From Pantoea latae (GTDB taxonomy: Bacteria; Pseudomonadota; Gammaproteobacteria; Enterobacterales; Enterobacteriaceae), in the NCBI RefSeq assembly GCF_002077695.1, contig NZ_MWUE01000011.1:62001-126000 (forward strand): a stretch of DNA of 64,000 bases, given 5' to 3'. This document shows positions 8,989 through 17,893 of this stretch, one piece after another; the first letter of the stretch is position 1; each line of letters starts with the position of its first letter. The notes beneath the pieces were generated by a model. The model saw only the letters and a list, made by a program, of their open reading frames with translations. It searched no databases and was not told the DNA's origin. A program made the translations under genes and the position numbers.

Positions 8989-10575
8989 ATGAAACAGCTC
9001 AGCAGTCAGATCCATGCCTTTGGCAAGGCGCTAATGATGCCGATATCGGTAATTGCGGCGGCGGGGATCTTTCTCGGCCTGGCGGCCGCGATGCAGAACC
9101 CGGCGATCACCGGCGACGCCTTTGCCCAGATGCAGGTGCCGCAGCTGATTATCGGGTTTATCCGCAAAGTGGCGGGCGCGCTGTTCGCCAACCTGCCGCT
9201 GTTTTTCGCCGTGGCCAGCGCCATCGGCCTGGCGAAAGCGGAAAAGCCGACGGCGGCGTTCGCCGCGGTGATCGGCTACATCGTCATGAACGTCGGCATC
9301 AACGCCACGCTGGCGGCGAAAGGGCTGACGGCGGCGACCACCACGCCGGACGCGCTGCAGCGGGCGGGCATGGATCAGACCGCGGCGATGATGACCTCGG
9401 CGGAATATATCCAGATGCTGGGCATCTTCACCTACAACATGAGCGTGCTGGGTGGCGTCATCGCCGGGCTGCTGACGGTGCTGCTGCATAACCGCTTCTA
9501 TACCCAGCAGTTGCCGACCGCCATCAGCTTTTTTGGCGGCCGTCGCTTTGTGCCGATTGTCACCGTGGTGTTTTTGCCGCTGGTGGGCGTGCTGCTGGCG
9601 CTGATCTGGCCGACCCTCGGCGCAGGCATCGCCTGGGTTGGCCAGCTGATCGGCCAGAGCGGGCAGTACGGCGCTTTTCTGCTCGGCACCGCGGAGCGCA
9701 TTCTGATCCCCACCGGGCTGCACCATATTCTCAATGAAACGGTGCGTTTCACCCCGATTGGCGGCATCGCCACGGTAGACGGACAGACGCTGGTGGGCGC
9801 GCTCAATATCTTCAACGCCTCGCTGACCCATCCAGGTTCGGTGCCGGATGAGACGCTGCGCAGCGCCACCCGCTTTCTGGCGCAGGGCAAAATCCCGGTG
9901 ATGATGTTCGGCCTGCCGGCCGCCGCGCTGGCGATCTACCACACCGCGCGACCGGAGCATAAACAGCGGGTGAAGGCACTAATGATGGCGGGCGCGCTCA
10001 CCTCTTTTACCACCGGCATTACCGAGCCGCTGGAGTTCTGCTTTATCTTTGTCTCGCCGGTGCTCTATTTGCTGCATGCGGTGCTGACCGGCCTCTCATT
10101 TATGCTGATGTCGATGCTGCACCTGATGATCGGCAACGTGCAGGGCGGCGTCATCGATCTGGTGGTTTTCGGCATCCTCGGCGGCAGCAAAACCCACTGG
10201 TGGTGGACGCTGGCGCTGGGCGCCATCTACGCGCCGCTCTACTACTACGCGTTCCGCTTTGTGATTACGCGCATGAACGTAGAGACGCCGGGACGGGAAT
10301 CGGAAGAGGAAAAACCGCAGCTGGTGGCGGCGGATCAGCGCACCCAGGTGATCATCAGCGGGCTGGGCGGGCAGGGGAATATTGAGGATGTCGACTGCTG
10401 CTTTACCCGTCTGCGCGTGCGGGTGAAGGATATGAAAGAGGTGGTGGATCAGACGCTGCTGACAACGGGCGCCAACGGGGTCAACCGCGTCAGCGAGCAT
10501 GATATTCAGGTGATCTACGGCCCGCAGGTAGAGAAGATCGCCAACGAGGTGAAAAGCGCGCTCGGCGTGGCGTAA
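8989..10575 (+). CDS. PTS EIICB permease, glucose/maltose/alpha-glucoside family
   Basis: A 528-residue fusion of a membrane EIIC domain (about residues 1-430) and a cytoplasmic EIIB domain (about 450-528). EIIC shows the family motifs GLHHILNETVRF and GITEPLEFCFIF, the second containing the substrate-binding Glu. EIIB has the phosphorylation motif with C471 in VDCCFTRLR, aligning with the active Cys of PtsG. There is no EIIA domain, so it must borrow EIIA, probably EIIA-Glc (Crr). It is closest in plan to MalX/PtsG-type permeases, and the exact sugar cannot be read from sequence. It stands alone with no hydrolase beside it. A possible CRP site lies upstream, and the ATG follows a short GGGCGC-type ribosome site. 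Confidence 0.88.
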   Translation: MKQLSSQIHAFGKALMMPISVIAAAGIFLGLAAAMQNPAITGDAFAQMQVPQLIIGFIRKVAGALFANLPLFFAVASAIGLAKAEKPTAAFAAVIGYIVMNVGINATLAAKGLTAATTTPDALQRAGMDQTAAMMTSAEYIQMLGIFTYNMSVLGGVIAGLLTVLLHNRFYTQQLPTAISFFGGRRFVPIVTVVFLPLVGVLLALIWPTLGAGIAWVGQLIGQSGQYGAFLLGTAERILIPTGLHHILNETVRFTPIGGIATVDGQTLVGALNIFNASLTHPGSVPDETLRSATRFLAQGKIPVMMFGLPAAALAIYHTARPEHKQRVKALMMAGALTSFTTGITEPLEFCFIFVSPVLYLLHAVLTGLSFMLMSMLHLMIGNVQGGVIDLVVFGILGGSKTHWWWTLALGAIYAPLYYYAFRFVITRMNVETPGRESEEEKPQLVAADQRTQVIISGLGGQGNIEDVDCCFTRLRVRVKDMKEVVDQTLLTTGANGVNRVSEHDIQVIYGPQVEKIANEVKSALGVA

Positions 10576-10625
10576 GGCGATTTAGGTCTACACTTAACAG
10601 ACTGGAAGCAGACAAGGAGACGGAA

Positions 10626-10835
10626 ATGTTTAAGCATAAGACCAATGAAGAACGCAAGCAGGAAGGGGACGTCAGCAAGAGCGCTCCCGAGAGTACGCCC
10701 CACGTCCACAATGCCTATGAAGAGGACGATCATCCGGCGACTGATGCGCCTAATCAGCACGGCGAAATCCCGCGCACCCGCGACGATCACGAGGATGATA
10801 AAAAGGATCCTTATGAGGATCGCGACAAAAAATAG
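10626..10835 (+). CDS. Small acidic hydrophilic protein
   Basis: A 69-residue protein rich in Asp, Glu, His and Lys with no hydrophobic segment, probably unstructured. The AAGGAGACGGAA ribosome site is well placed and a strong terminator follows the stop. The 50-nt gap from the PTS gene, without a clear terminator, allows co-transcription. It resembles short stress-type hydrophilic proteins, but I do not recognise a family. It is convergent with the lipoprotein gene and shares its terminator. Confidence 0.7.
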   Translation: MFKHKTNEERKQEGDVSKSAPESTPHVHNAYEEDDHPATDAPNQHGEIPRTRDDHEDDKKDPYEDRDKK

Positions 10836-10863
10836 CGGCTTTCCGCTATCGCCCCGTTACAAG

Positions 10864-10895
10864 AAAGGCCGCAGCGTTGTCGCTGCGGCCTTTTT
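10864..10895. terminator. Bidirectional Rho-independent terminator
   Basis: A 10-bp GC-rich stem (10867-10876 with 10881-10890, TTGT loop) has A residues on the left and five T residues on the right. It lies between the convergent acidic-protein and lipoprotein genes and can serve both. Confidence 0.85.
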
Positions 10896-10935
10896 GGATA
10901 TTTGCGCTAGCTGGCGGTTAGCCAGCGCGTCACTG

Positions 10936-11106
10936 TCAGGATTGCGGCTGACCAACCGGACCGGAACCCAGCGGGCCGCCAGGAACGGACTGGCCGCTTG
11001 GCGCGTGCGGACGACCATCGCTGCCCACCGCACTGCTGTCATGCTGACAGCCTGAAAGCGCAACCAGGCTGGCGATAATTAACATTCCACCGAATAAGCT
11101 TTTCAT
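10936..11106 (-). CDS. Small lipoprotein, 56 residues
   Basis: From the ATG at 11106 the frame encodes MKSLFGGMLIIASLVALSGC, a full lipoprotein signal with the lipobox LSGC (C20). A 36-residue Gly/Pro/Ser-rich mature tail ending GPVGQPQS follows. There is no Asp at +2 (the residue is Gln), so outer-membrane sorting is expected. An AGGGA site lies upstream and the shared terminator downstream. The mature part has no recognisable fold and looks like a flexible tether. Function unknown. Confidence 0.8.
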   Translation of the reverse strand: MKSLFGGMLIIASLVALSGCQHDSSAVGSDGRPHAPSGQSVPGGPLGSGPVGQPQS

Positions 11107-11415
11107 AAATGTCCCTGTGAGGTTTAAAGTTTTGTCGTGTGTTGCCGATCAAGCTTAGCCAGGGTGTGATGACTGTCAAAAAACAACGCGATTAATTTCC
11201 AGCGCTTTCAATCAACAAGCAGCCATGTGGTAAGCAAAACGGCGCACTTTTAGTGCCAGCGAAGATGGGTAAAAATTGACAATCTCATGACGCTAAATGA
11301 ACATTCAGACATTGCCAACGGATAACGGTTTTCGCCGTTACTGGAAAGCGATCGCACCGGCGCAAACAACCTGTTGCCGGTCGGGTTTGAAATTTCCAGC
11401 AAATAGTGGCGGGCT
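11107..11415. other. Intergenic region between lipoprotein and LysR genes
   Basis: About 310 nt with no gene that I can support. It must hold divergent promoters for the lipoprotein (leftward) and the LysR gene (rightward). No operator was recognised. Confidence 0.5.
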
Positions 11416-12339
11416 ATTAAAATCGACATCAAACAACTCATCTACCTCTGTAACCTCGAACGCGAGCGCCATTTCGGCCGGGCGGCGGAAGCCAGCTTCG
11501 TCAGCCAGCCGACGCTCTCGATGCGCCTGAAAAACCTCGAGCGCGAACTCGGCCTGTCACTGATCAACCGCAGCAATAACTTTGTCGGTTTCACGCCGGA
11601 AGGGGATCGCGTGCTGGCGTGGGCGCGCGAAATCGTGTCGGTCTATCAGGGGCTGAAGCTGGAAGTGGAATCGCTCAAGCACGGCGTCAACGGCACGCTG
11701 CGCATTGGCGTCATGCCGCAGTGCAGCGTGGCGCTGCCAGAGCTACTGAAAAGAGTGCAGGGGCGCTATCCGCAGCTTAACTACCGCATCGCCGCGCTCA
11801 GCGCCGATCAGCTGCTGGAGGCGCTTAACAGCCATACGGTCGACGTCGGCATCGGCTTTTTTGAGCTGGCGACGCTGCGCGAGCTGCATTTTCAGACGGC
11901 GTTTCTGCCGGAGCGCGGCGTCGAGGCGATATTCGATCCCGCCGCTTTTCCCGCGCTGGTGGGCAGCGAACCGCTGGCGCTCACGCAGCTCGCCGCGCTG
12001 CCGCTCTGTCTCTCAGAGCCGACGCGCTATTTTCGCCGCTATCTGGATATGGCTTTTCGCGAGTCGGGCTTAACGCCGCAGGTGATGGTGGAGAGCGCGT
12101 CGATCCTCGAACTGGTGCAAAGCGCGCAGGTCGGGCTGGGGGTGCTGGTGTCGCCGGTCGGCCATCTGCTGCCCTCTATGCTGAGCGGCATGGCGCAGCG
12201 GCCGATTGCCATTACGCATATGGCGCGTCAGGCGGCGCTGGTGATCGCCGAACCGGGTCGCGCCTCGCCGCTGTCGCAACACTTCTTCGACGAGGCGCGC
12301 AGCCACCTTGAGGGCTACGCCGCTTCGCCCATGGCGTAA
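11416..12339 (+). CDS. LysR-type transcriptional regulator with non-canonical start
   Basis: The typical LysR order is present: winged HTH in the first 60 residues (FGRAAEASFVSQPTLSMRLKNLE), linker helix, and a substrate-binding domain from about residue 95 (GTLRIGVMP). The conserved frame extends upstream of the first ATG (11521) through the HTH to a TAG at 11404. Between them there is no ATG, GTG or TTG. The best candidate is ATT at 11416, giving 307 residues, the normal family length. So the gene either uses a rare ATT start or has lost its start. Starting at 11521 would remove the recognition helix. Its 3' end overlaps yciW by 25 bp on the opposite strand. Target unknown. Confidence 0.8.
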   Translation: MKIDIKQLIYLCNLERERHFGRAAEASFVSQPTLSMRLKNLERELGLSLINRSNNFVGFTPEGDRVLAWAREIVSVYQGLKLEVESLKHGVNGTLRIGVMPQCSVALPELLKRVQGRYPQLNYRIAALSADQLLEALNSHTVDVGIGFFELATLRELHFQTAFLPERGVEAIFDPAAFPALVGSEPLALTQLAALPLCLSEPTRYFRRYLDMAFRESGLTPQVMVESASILELVQSAQVGLGVLVSPVGHLLPSMLSGMAQRPIAITHMARQAALVIAEPGRASPLSQHFFDEARSHLEGYAASPMA

Positions 12340-13442
12340 AACAGCCGGCTGTTCCAGTTGCCGATCGCTACCGCCTGAATCAGGGCGAACAGCGCCTCTG
12401 GCTGCCAGCCTTCATTGACCAGCGGCTGCAGATGCGCCGCGCTAAAGCGCTCCGGCGAGCGCGTCAGCTGCGCCGCCAGTGCCACCACACGTCCCTGCGT
12501 CGTCGCCTGAGCGGCGGCGTCATCAACCGATTCCAGCAGCGCGTCGCGCACCTCTTGCGGGAAAAACTGAAACGCCCAGCGGCTGCCAAGCGCGCGTGCG
12601 CAGGTCGCCTCCGCCAGCGAGGTGAATGCGGCGGGCGCGATTCGCTGGCGCAGGGTTTGCCAGCCGTAGAGCGCGGCGGCGTCGTGCGCCAGCAGCCAGA
12701 CCGCGTCGGCGAGATCGGCGTGCGGCTGACAGAAGGTGACGGCGGCAAGCTGATCGGCGCTGGCATAGCGCAGCTCCAGCGGCTTCACGCCCGGCTGCCA
12801 TTTCTGCGGCTGCGTAAACCCGTCGCGCGCGGCGTCGGGCGGCGGCGTAATGCCCGGCAGCCAGCGCACCGGCAGCGCCAGCAGCGCCTGCAAACCGGCC
12901 ACGATACGCGCCTGATAGCTGACGAAACCGATGATCTGATTCAGGGTGACGATATCCGGCTCGGTCAGGCCGACCGCGTCCAGCGCCTTCAGCGCTGCGG
13001 CGTTGATCAGCGACGGCTGCATCGCCAGCTGGCGCGCATACTGGGTCAGCTGCGTCAGGCGGTTATTGCTCTCGCGCGACGAATCAGGTCCCGGCAGCGG
13101 ATTAAGACGCGCCGAATAGTGATTGCACAGCCGCTGCACGCCTGCGACCTGCGCCACGGTCAGCGCGGTGCTGAGACGGTCGTAAAGCGTCAGCGTATGG
13201 GTAAGCGTTGCCGTGACGCGATCGGGAAACAGCAGCTGGCTGAGATCGCGCGAGGCGAGCAGCATCGGCTGGCTGGCCTGCAGCAGCGGCTGCAGTGCGC
13301 TCGCCTCCTGCTGTAAACCGAGCAGAAAACGGTCGTTAATAAGGGCAGCTTCGGGAACCAGCGGTTCGGCCTGAACGGCATGCGGGCTGGTCTGGCTCTC
13401 GTAAAACCAGTGGTTATGGCCGGGATAGCGGCGTAGTTCCAT
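12315..13442 (-). CDS. yciW: YciW, cysteine-metabolism-linked protein with AhpD/CMD-like fold
   Basis: A 375-residue protein at the position (rnb-yciW-fabI) and length of E. coli YciW. The N-terminal segment GHNHWFYESQTSPH is followed by an all-helical carboxymuconolactone decarboxylase/AhpD-like region. I see no CxxC, so peroxidase activity is doubtful. In E. coli YciW is linked to cysteine metabolism and CysB control. Its last 25 bp overlap the 3' end of the LysR gene antisense. A 200-nt upstream gap holds its promoter, but I did not recognise a CysB site. Confidence 0.85.
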   Translation of the reverse strand: MELRRYPGHNHWFYESQTSPHAVQAEPLVPEAALINDRFLLGLQQEASALQPLLQASQPMLLASRDLSQLLFPDRVTATLTHTLTLYDRLSTALTVAQVAGVQRLCNHYSARLNPLPGPDSSRESNNRLTQLTQYARQLAMQPSLINAAALKALDAVGLTEPDIVTLNQIIGFVSYQARIVAGLQALLALPVRWLPGITPPPDAARDGFTQPQKWQPGVKPLELRYASADQLAAVTFCQPHADLADAVWLLAHDAAALYGWQTLRQRIAPAAFTSLAEATCARALGSRWAFQFFPQEVRDALLESVDDAAAQATTQGRVVALAAQLTRSPERFSAAHLQPLVNEGWQPEALFALIQAVAIGNWNSRLFYAMGEAA

Positions 13443-13614
13443 GGTTAGTCCTTTTGCAAATAGCTGGCACGTCGCGCATGGCGTGAATCCGAAACCGTGA
13501 CGCGCGCCCGGGGGCTGGCTTATCGTCGCCTGAGCGGTGTGAAGTGCAAAAGATTGATCGGTGATAATTAATAGCGGGATGCTATAAGGCGGGAAAATTG
13601 CGCAGAAAAAGAGA

Positions 13615-13633
13615 GGGCGAGCCAGGCTCGCCC
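13615..13633 (-). terminator. Terminator after fabI
   Basis: GGGCGAGC/GCTCGCCC with a 3-nt loop lies just past the fabI stop, followed on the minus strand by a T-rich tract (TCTCTTTTT). Confidence 0.8.
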
Positions 13634-13640
13634 TTAAAAC

Positions 13641-14429
13641 TTACTTCAGTTCCAGCTCGTTCATCGCGGCGATGCTGAAGCCGCCGTCAACGTGAACCAC
13701 CTCGCCGGTGATGCCGCCAGCCAGGTCAGAGCAGAGGAACGCGGCAGAGTTGCCGACGTCTTCGATGGTGACGGTGCGGCGAATCGGGGTAACCGCTTCG
13801 CAGTGCGCCAGCATCTTACGGAAATCTTTGATGCCTGACGCCGCCAGGGTACGGATCGGACCGGCGGAAACGGCGTTAACGCGCACGCCTTCCGGACCCA
13901 TCGCGTTCGCCATATAGCGCACGTTGGCTTCCAGCGACGCTTTCGCCAGACCCATTACGTTGTAGTTCGGGATAGCGCGCTCTGCGCCCAGGTAGGAGAG
14001 CGTCAGCAGGGCAGAGCCCGGGTTCAGCATCTCGCGGCACTCTTTCGCCATCGCAACGAAGCTGTAGGCGCTGATGTCGTGAGCAATCTTAAAGCCTTCG
14101 CGGGTAACGGCGTTCACATAGTCGCCATCCAGCTGGTCGCCAGGAGCGAAGCCGATGGAGTGAACGAAACCGTCAAATTTCGGCCAGGTTTTTGCCAGTT
14201 CAGTAAACAGCGATTTGATGCTCTCGTCTTCGGCCACATCGCACGGCAGCACAATGTCTGAACCCAGATCTTTAGCAAACTCTTCCACACGACCTTTCAG
14301 TTTGTCGTTCTGGTAGGTGAAAGCCAGTTCTGCGCCCTGCTTGTGCATCGCCTGCGCAATTCCGTAGGCAATAGAGAGTTTACTGGCAACGCCAGTAATC
14401 AGAATGCGCTTACCGGAAAGAAAACCCAT
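13641..14429 (-). CDS. fabI: Enoyl-[acyl-carrier-protein] reductase [NADH]
   Basis: A 262-residue SDR-family enzyme, the E. coli length, that reduces the enoyl-ACP double bond with NADH in the last step of each fatty-acid elongation cycle. Visible are the Gly-rich cofactor loop at the N-terminus, the triclosan-binding G93-type [13 protein letters not shown] segment, and the catalytic Y-x6-K equivalent in the [21 protein letters not shown] region. I place the start at MGFLSGKR (14429), with GGATTAC upstream, rather than 13 codons earlier, because the shorter start equals the E. coli one. It is essential in most enterobacteria. A terminator follows. Confidence 0.97.
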   Translation of the reverse strand: MGFLSGKRILITGVASKLSIAYGIAQAMHKQGAELAFTYQNDKLKGRVEEFAKDLGSDIVLPCDVAEDESIKSLFTELAKTWPKFDGFVHSIGFAPGDQLDGDYVNAVTREGFKIAHDISAYSFVAMAKECREMLNPGSALLTLSYLGAERAIPNYNVMGLAKASLEANVRYMANAMGPEGVRVNAVSAGPIRTLAASGIKDFRKMLAHCEAVTPIRRTVTIEDVGNSAAFLCSDLAGGITGEVVHVDGGFSIAAMNELELK

Positions 14430-14547
14430 AGCTGTAATCCTTATGGTCATTGTTGTTGGCGGTCGCACTGGTTAAAAAATAAGCGACCGACGTTAATCGA
14501 CGAGCGATTCTAGCACGTCTCGGGCAAATGGGGTAAACCAACCTGAA

Positions 14548-15351
14548 TTAGCGCGCCCGGCGCCAGGCTTCCGCCGTCAGCGCTTCGCCAAAGTGGCTAG
14601 AAATCAATCGTTTAGTCAGATCGTGCAGTGGAGAAGCCAGCACGTCGGCGGTGCCGCCGCGCTCCACCACTTCCCCCTGATGCATCACCAGCACCTGATC
14701 GCTGATGTGCTTCATCATGCCGAGATGCTGCGTCACATAAATATAGGTGATGCCGTGTTTCTCCTGTAGCTCCAGCATCAGGTTGACCAGCTGTGAACGC
14801 ATGGTCATATCGAGCGAGGCAAGGGCCTCGTCGGCGACAATCACCTTCGGCTGCAGGATCAGCGCGCGCGCCAGGCCGAGGCGCTGCTTCTGGCCGGGCG
14901 CCAGCATATGGGGATAATAGCCAGCGTGGTCGCGCAGCAGACCTACCTGACGCAGCGTAGCGATAATGCGCTTTTCGCGCGCCTCGGGCGCCAGGTCGCT
15001 GTTCAGCCGCAGCGGCAGATCGAGGATCTGGCTGACGCGCTGGCGCGGATTGAGCGAGGTAGAGGGATCCTGAAATATCATGCGGATGCGCTGGCTGCGG
15101 TAGCCGTAGTCGCCAAACTGCAGCGGGTGATCGTTAATCAGGATCTCGCCCGCGCTCGGGGCCACCATGCCGCTCAGCATCTTCGCCAGCGTCGACTTGC
15201 CAGAGCCGTTCTCGCCGATAATCGCCAGCGTCTGCTTCTCGCGCAGGGTAAAGCTCACCGATTTTACCGCCTCGACGTGCTGGCGGCGAAACAGGCCGGT
15301 GCGATAGCGAAAGGTCTTGCTGAGGTTGCGCACTTCAAGCAGCGTCTCCAT
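14548..15351 (-). CDS. sapF: Sap peptide ABC transporter ATP-binding protein SapF
   Basis: A 267-residue ABC ATPase with Walker A GENGSGKS and Walker B VIVADEAL. The signature segment is APGQKQRLG instead of LSGGQ, as in E. coli SapF, so this is a family trait and not decay. Its start overlaps the sapD stop by one base (TAATG). With SapD it would energise the SapBC permease for peptide uptake linked to antimicrobial peptide resistance. SapBCDF is also reported to export putrescine in E. coli. Here sapCDF are separated from sapAB by 39.5 kb. Confidence 0.95.
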   Translation of the reverse strand: METLLEVRNLSKTFRYRTGLFRRQHVEAVKSVSFTLREKQTLAIIGENGSGKSTLAKMLSGMVAPSAGEILINDHPLQFGDYGYRSQRIRMIFQDPSTSLNPRQRVSQILDLPLRLNSDLAPEAREKRIIATLRQVGLLRDHAGYYPHMLAPGQKQRLGLARALILQPKVIVADEALASLDMTMRSQLVNLMLELQEKHGITYIYVTQHLGMMKHISDQVLVMHQGEVVERGGTADVLASPLHDLTKRLISSHFGEALTAEAWRRAR

Positions 15352-16346
15352 TACTGCTCCTCCATATTCAGCGGGAAGTGGCAGGCGAACAGATGCGTTT
15401 TACTGCCGCTGAGACGCGGCGTTTCGACGCATTTGCGCTGCGCATAGGGGCAGCGCGGGCCGAGGCGGCAGCCAATCGGCAGGCTTTCCAGCGAGGGAAT
15501 GGCGCCGGAGAGCGTGTTGAGCCGGCTCTTGTGCGGCAGCGAGCGGCCAAAATCGGGCATCGCGCGGATCAGCGCCTGGGTATAAGGATGGTGCGGCGTG
15601 GTCATCAAATCGCTGCTGCCGGCGGTCTCCACGGTTTGGCCGCAGTACATGACGTTAATGCGATCCGCCCACTGGCTCATGGTGCGCAGATCGTGGCTTA
15701 TCAGCAGAATGGTGGTGTTGTTGTTCTGATTAAGGCGGCTCAGCAGGCGGAATATTTGCGCCTGCGTCGTCGGCTCCATGGCGTTGGTCGGCTCGTCGGC
15801 GATCAGCAGACGCGGCTGGGTGGCCAGCGCGATGGCGATCATCACCTTCTGGCACTCCCCTTCGGTCAGCTCGTAGGGAAAGCTGCGCATAATATCTTTG
15901 TGATCTTTGATGCCGACGCGGTGCAGCAGCTCGATGGCGCGGGTTTTGCGCCAGAACCAGAAGCGGCGCAGCCAGGGCCCTTTAAAGGTCCAGCGCGGGA
16001 TCGCCTGCATTAGCTGACGGCCAATGCGCTCAGAGGGATCGAGACAGGACTGCGGCTCCTGAAAAATCATCGAGAAGTTGCGCCCGACGATACGGCGCCG
16101 CTCGCGCGGCGACAGGCGCAGCAGGTCGACATCGTCAAACACCATACGGTCGGCGGTGACGCGCCAGTTATCTTTGGTGACGCCGCAAATCGCCTTCGCT
16201 ACCAGGCTTTTACCGGAGCCCGACTCGCCGACCAGCCCGCGCACTTCGCCTTCCGTCAGCGTCAGATTGATGCGATCCACCGCTTTCACCGGACCCTCTG
16301 CGGTCATAAATTCAATGGTCAGATTACGGATATCGAGTAACGGCAT
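15351..16346 (-). CDS. sapD: Sap peptide ABC transporter ATP-binding protein SapD
   Basis: A 331-residue ABC ATPase with Walker A GESGSGKS, signature region [12 protein letters not shown], Walker [13 protein letters not shown] and the C-terminal oligopeptide-transporter cysteine segment ([16 protein letters not shown]). Length and sequence match E. coli SapD, also known as TrkE for its effect on Trk potassium uptake. It overlaps both sapC and sapF by one base, so the three are translationally coupled. Confidence 0.95.
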   Translation of the reverse strand: MPLLDIRNLTIEFMTAEGPVKAVDRINLTLTEGEVRGLVGESGSGKSLVAKAICGVTKDNWRVTADRMVFDDVDLLRLSPRERRRIVGRNFSMIFQEPQSCLDPSERIGRQLMQAIPRWTFKGPWLRRFWFWRKTRAIELLHRVGIKDHKDIMRSFPYELTEGECQKVMIAIALATQPRLLIADEPTNAMEPTTQAQIFRLLSRLNQNNNTTILLISHDLRTMSQWADRINVMYCGQTVETAGSSDLMTTPHHPYTQALIRAMPDFGRSLPHKSRLNTLSGAIPSLESLPIGCRLGPRCPYAQRKCVETPRLSGSKTHLFACHFPLNMEEQ

Positions 16347-17236
16347 TATTCCACTCCCGCTTCTACAGCGCGGCGGATACCGTCGCCCAGCAGGTTAACG
16401 ATTAATACGCTGATCATCAGCGCCACGCCGGGCAGCATCACGGTCCAGGGCGCCACATAGACCAGCTCGAGCGAATCGCCGAGCATCGCGCCCCATTCGG
16501 GCGAGGGCAGCTGGGCACCGAGATCGAGAAAGCCGAGCGCGGCGATATCGAGGATCGCCATCGACAGCGAGCGCGTCACTTCGCTGATCAGCGTCGGCAG
16601 CACGTTCGGCAGCAGCGCGTGGCGTAAAATATCGAGGTTGCTGGCGCCGTCGAGACGCGCCGCCACCACATACTCTTTTTCCAGCTCGTCATGCACCGCG
16701 CTGTAAATGTCGCGCACCAGCCGCGGCAACAGCGCCAGCCACACCGCCAGCAGCGCATGCTCCAGCCGCGGGCCGAGAAACGCTACCACGATAATCGCCA
16801 GCAGCAGCGAGGGGATCGACAGCAGCGTATCCAGCACGTGATTCATCACCGCCGAACGCAAACCGTGGGTGATCCCCGCCAGCACGCCCAGCACCAGGCC
16901 GCACAGGGTGGCGAACAGCGTCACCAGAATCGCCGAGCCCACCGTCGGCGCGACGCCGCTCAACAGGCGGCTCAACACATCCCGGCCGAGATCGTCGGTG
17001 CCGAGGAAGAAAGAGACGTCGCCGTAGCGCGACCAGGAGGGCGGCAGCAGCTGATAGCCGAGAAACTGCTGATCGATGCCGTAGGGCGCCAGCAGCCCGC
17101 CAAACAAACAGAGAAACAGCAGGGCGGCGAAGCCGTACAGGCCGATCATCGCGGTGGGGTTGCGATAAAAATGGTGCCAGCTGCGGCGAAAGGCGCCAGG
17201 CAGCCGCTTTTCGGCGTAGACGTTATCGTAGGGCAT
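16346..17236 (-). CDS. sapC: Sap peptide ABC transporter permease SapC
   Basis: A 296-residue inner-membrane permease with the binding-protein-dependent transport EAA-type loop ([20 protein letters not shown]) and [11 protein letters not shown] near the C-terminus, collinear with E. coli SapC. I choose ATG 17236 ([10 protein letters not shown]), the E. coli start, over the GTG two codons upstream. In E. coli sapB ends immediately before sapC. Here no sapB precedes it, and the upstream 250 nt is unrelated sequence. Its transcription must come from a new promoter or from read-through, so sapCDF expression is uncertain. Confidence 0.95.
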   Translation of the reverse strand: MPYDNVYAEKRLPGAFRRSWHHFYRNPTAMIGLYGFAALLFLCLFGGLLAPYGIDQQFLGYQLLPPSWSRYGDVSFFLGTDDLGRDVLSRLLSGVAPTVGSAILVTLFATLCGLVLGVLAGITHGLRSAVMNHVLDTLLSIPSLLLAIIVVAFLGPRLEHALLAVWLALLPRLVRDIYSAVHDELEKEYVVAARLDGASNLDILRHALLPNVLPTLISEVTRSLSMAILDIAALGFLDLGAQLPSPEWGAMLGDSLELVYVAPWTVMLPGVALMISVLIVNLLGDGIRRAVEAGVE

Positions 17237-17490
17237 AGGCACTCGCCTGGTTTAACGCTTCATTAAAAAAAGAGAACATACAATGCACTGCCTTGGGTTG
17301 CGCGGTGACAACGTCGAGGTCATTCCCGATCGCCACAGGGGATTATCCGTCGATATCCCGCTTACAGGCAAGGAAACAGCAGCAGCTATTTCATCGATGG
17401 ATAACAGTTGGTTAGGATCCGCGCGTTCAGAACGGCGGTACGACGTGGCTCAGCTACACTCGAACCAGACCCTAATTAGCAGGAGCAACG
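17237..17490. other. Left junction of the block that splits the sap operon
   Basis: This 254-nt spacer lies where the end of sapB would be expected. It holds no gene, no IS-like inverted repeat and no tRNA that I can see. It must now supply expression of sapCDF leftward and of the cupin gene rightward. I found no strong -35/-10 pair for sapC. Confidence 0.5.
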
Positions 17491-17892
17491 ATGAAGGATG
17501 AAAAACCCGCCCGCGAGGCGAACCGGGAGCCTGTTCATGAACAGGTGCTGCAAAGCGGCGCGGCGTGGAACGGGCAGGCCTATAACGCCTACCCAGTCGG
17601 CAAGCCGCAGATTACGGTAATGCGCATGTCGCTGCCGGCGCACAGCGAGCTGCCCTGGCATACCCATCCCATGCCCAATACTGCCTATTTGCTCTCCGGC
17701 GAGCTGACCATTGAGGACAAAGCGAGCGGCGCGACGCACAGCGTAAAGGCCGGTGAGGCGATCAATGAAACCCTCGACAGCGCCCATCGCGGCTATACCC
17801 GCGACCAGCCGGCAGAGTTGGTGATTTTTTATGCCGGCGTGGAAGGGCAGCCGCTTTCCGTGCCGCTGCCAGGCGAGGCGTCGGAATTTTAG
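17491..17892 (+). CDS. Cupin-domain protein
   Basis: A 133-residue single-domain cupin. Motif 1 appears as PWHTHPMPNTAYLLSGEL (two His, usual metal ligands), and motif 2 is degenerate (GEAINETLDSAHRGY) with one His. A good GGAGCAACG site precedes the ATG. It is convergent with the diguanylate cyclase gene, with stops one base apart. Cupins of this type may be dioxygenases, isomerases or binding proteins, and nothing here decides which. Confidence 0.8.
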   Translation: MKDEKPAREANREPVHEQVLQSGAAWNGQAYNAYPVGKPQITVMRMSLPAHSELPWHTHPMPNTAYLLSGELTIEDKASGATHSVKAGEAINETLDSAHRGYTRDQPAELVIFYAGVEGQPLSVPLPGEASEF

Positions 17893-17893
17893 C

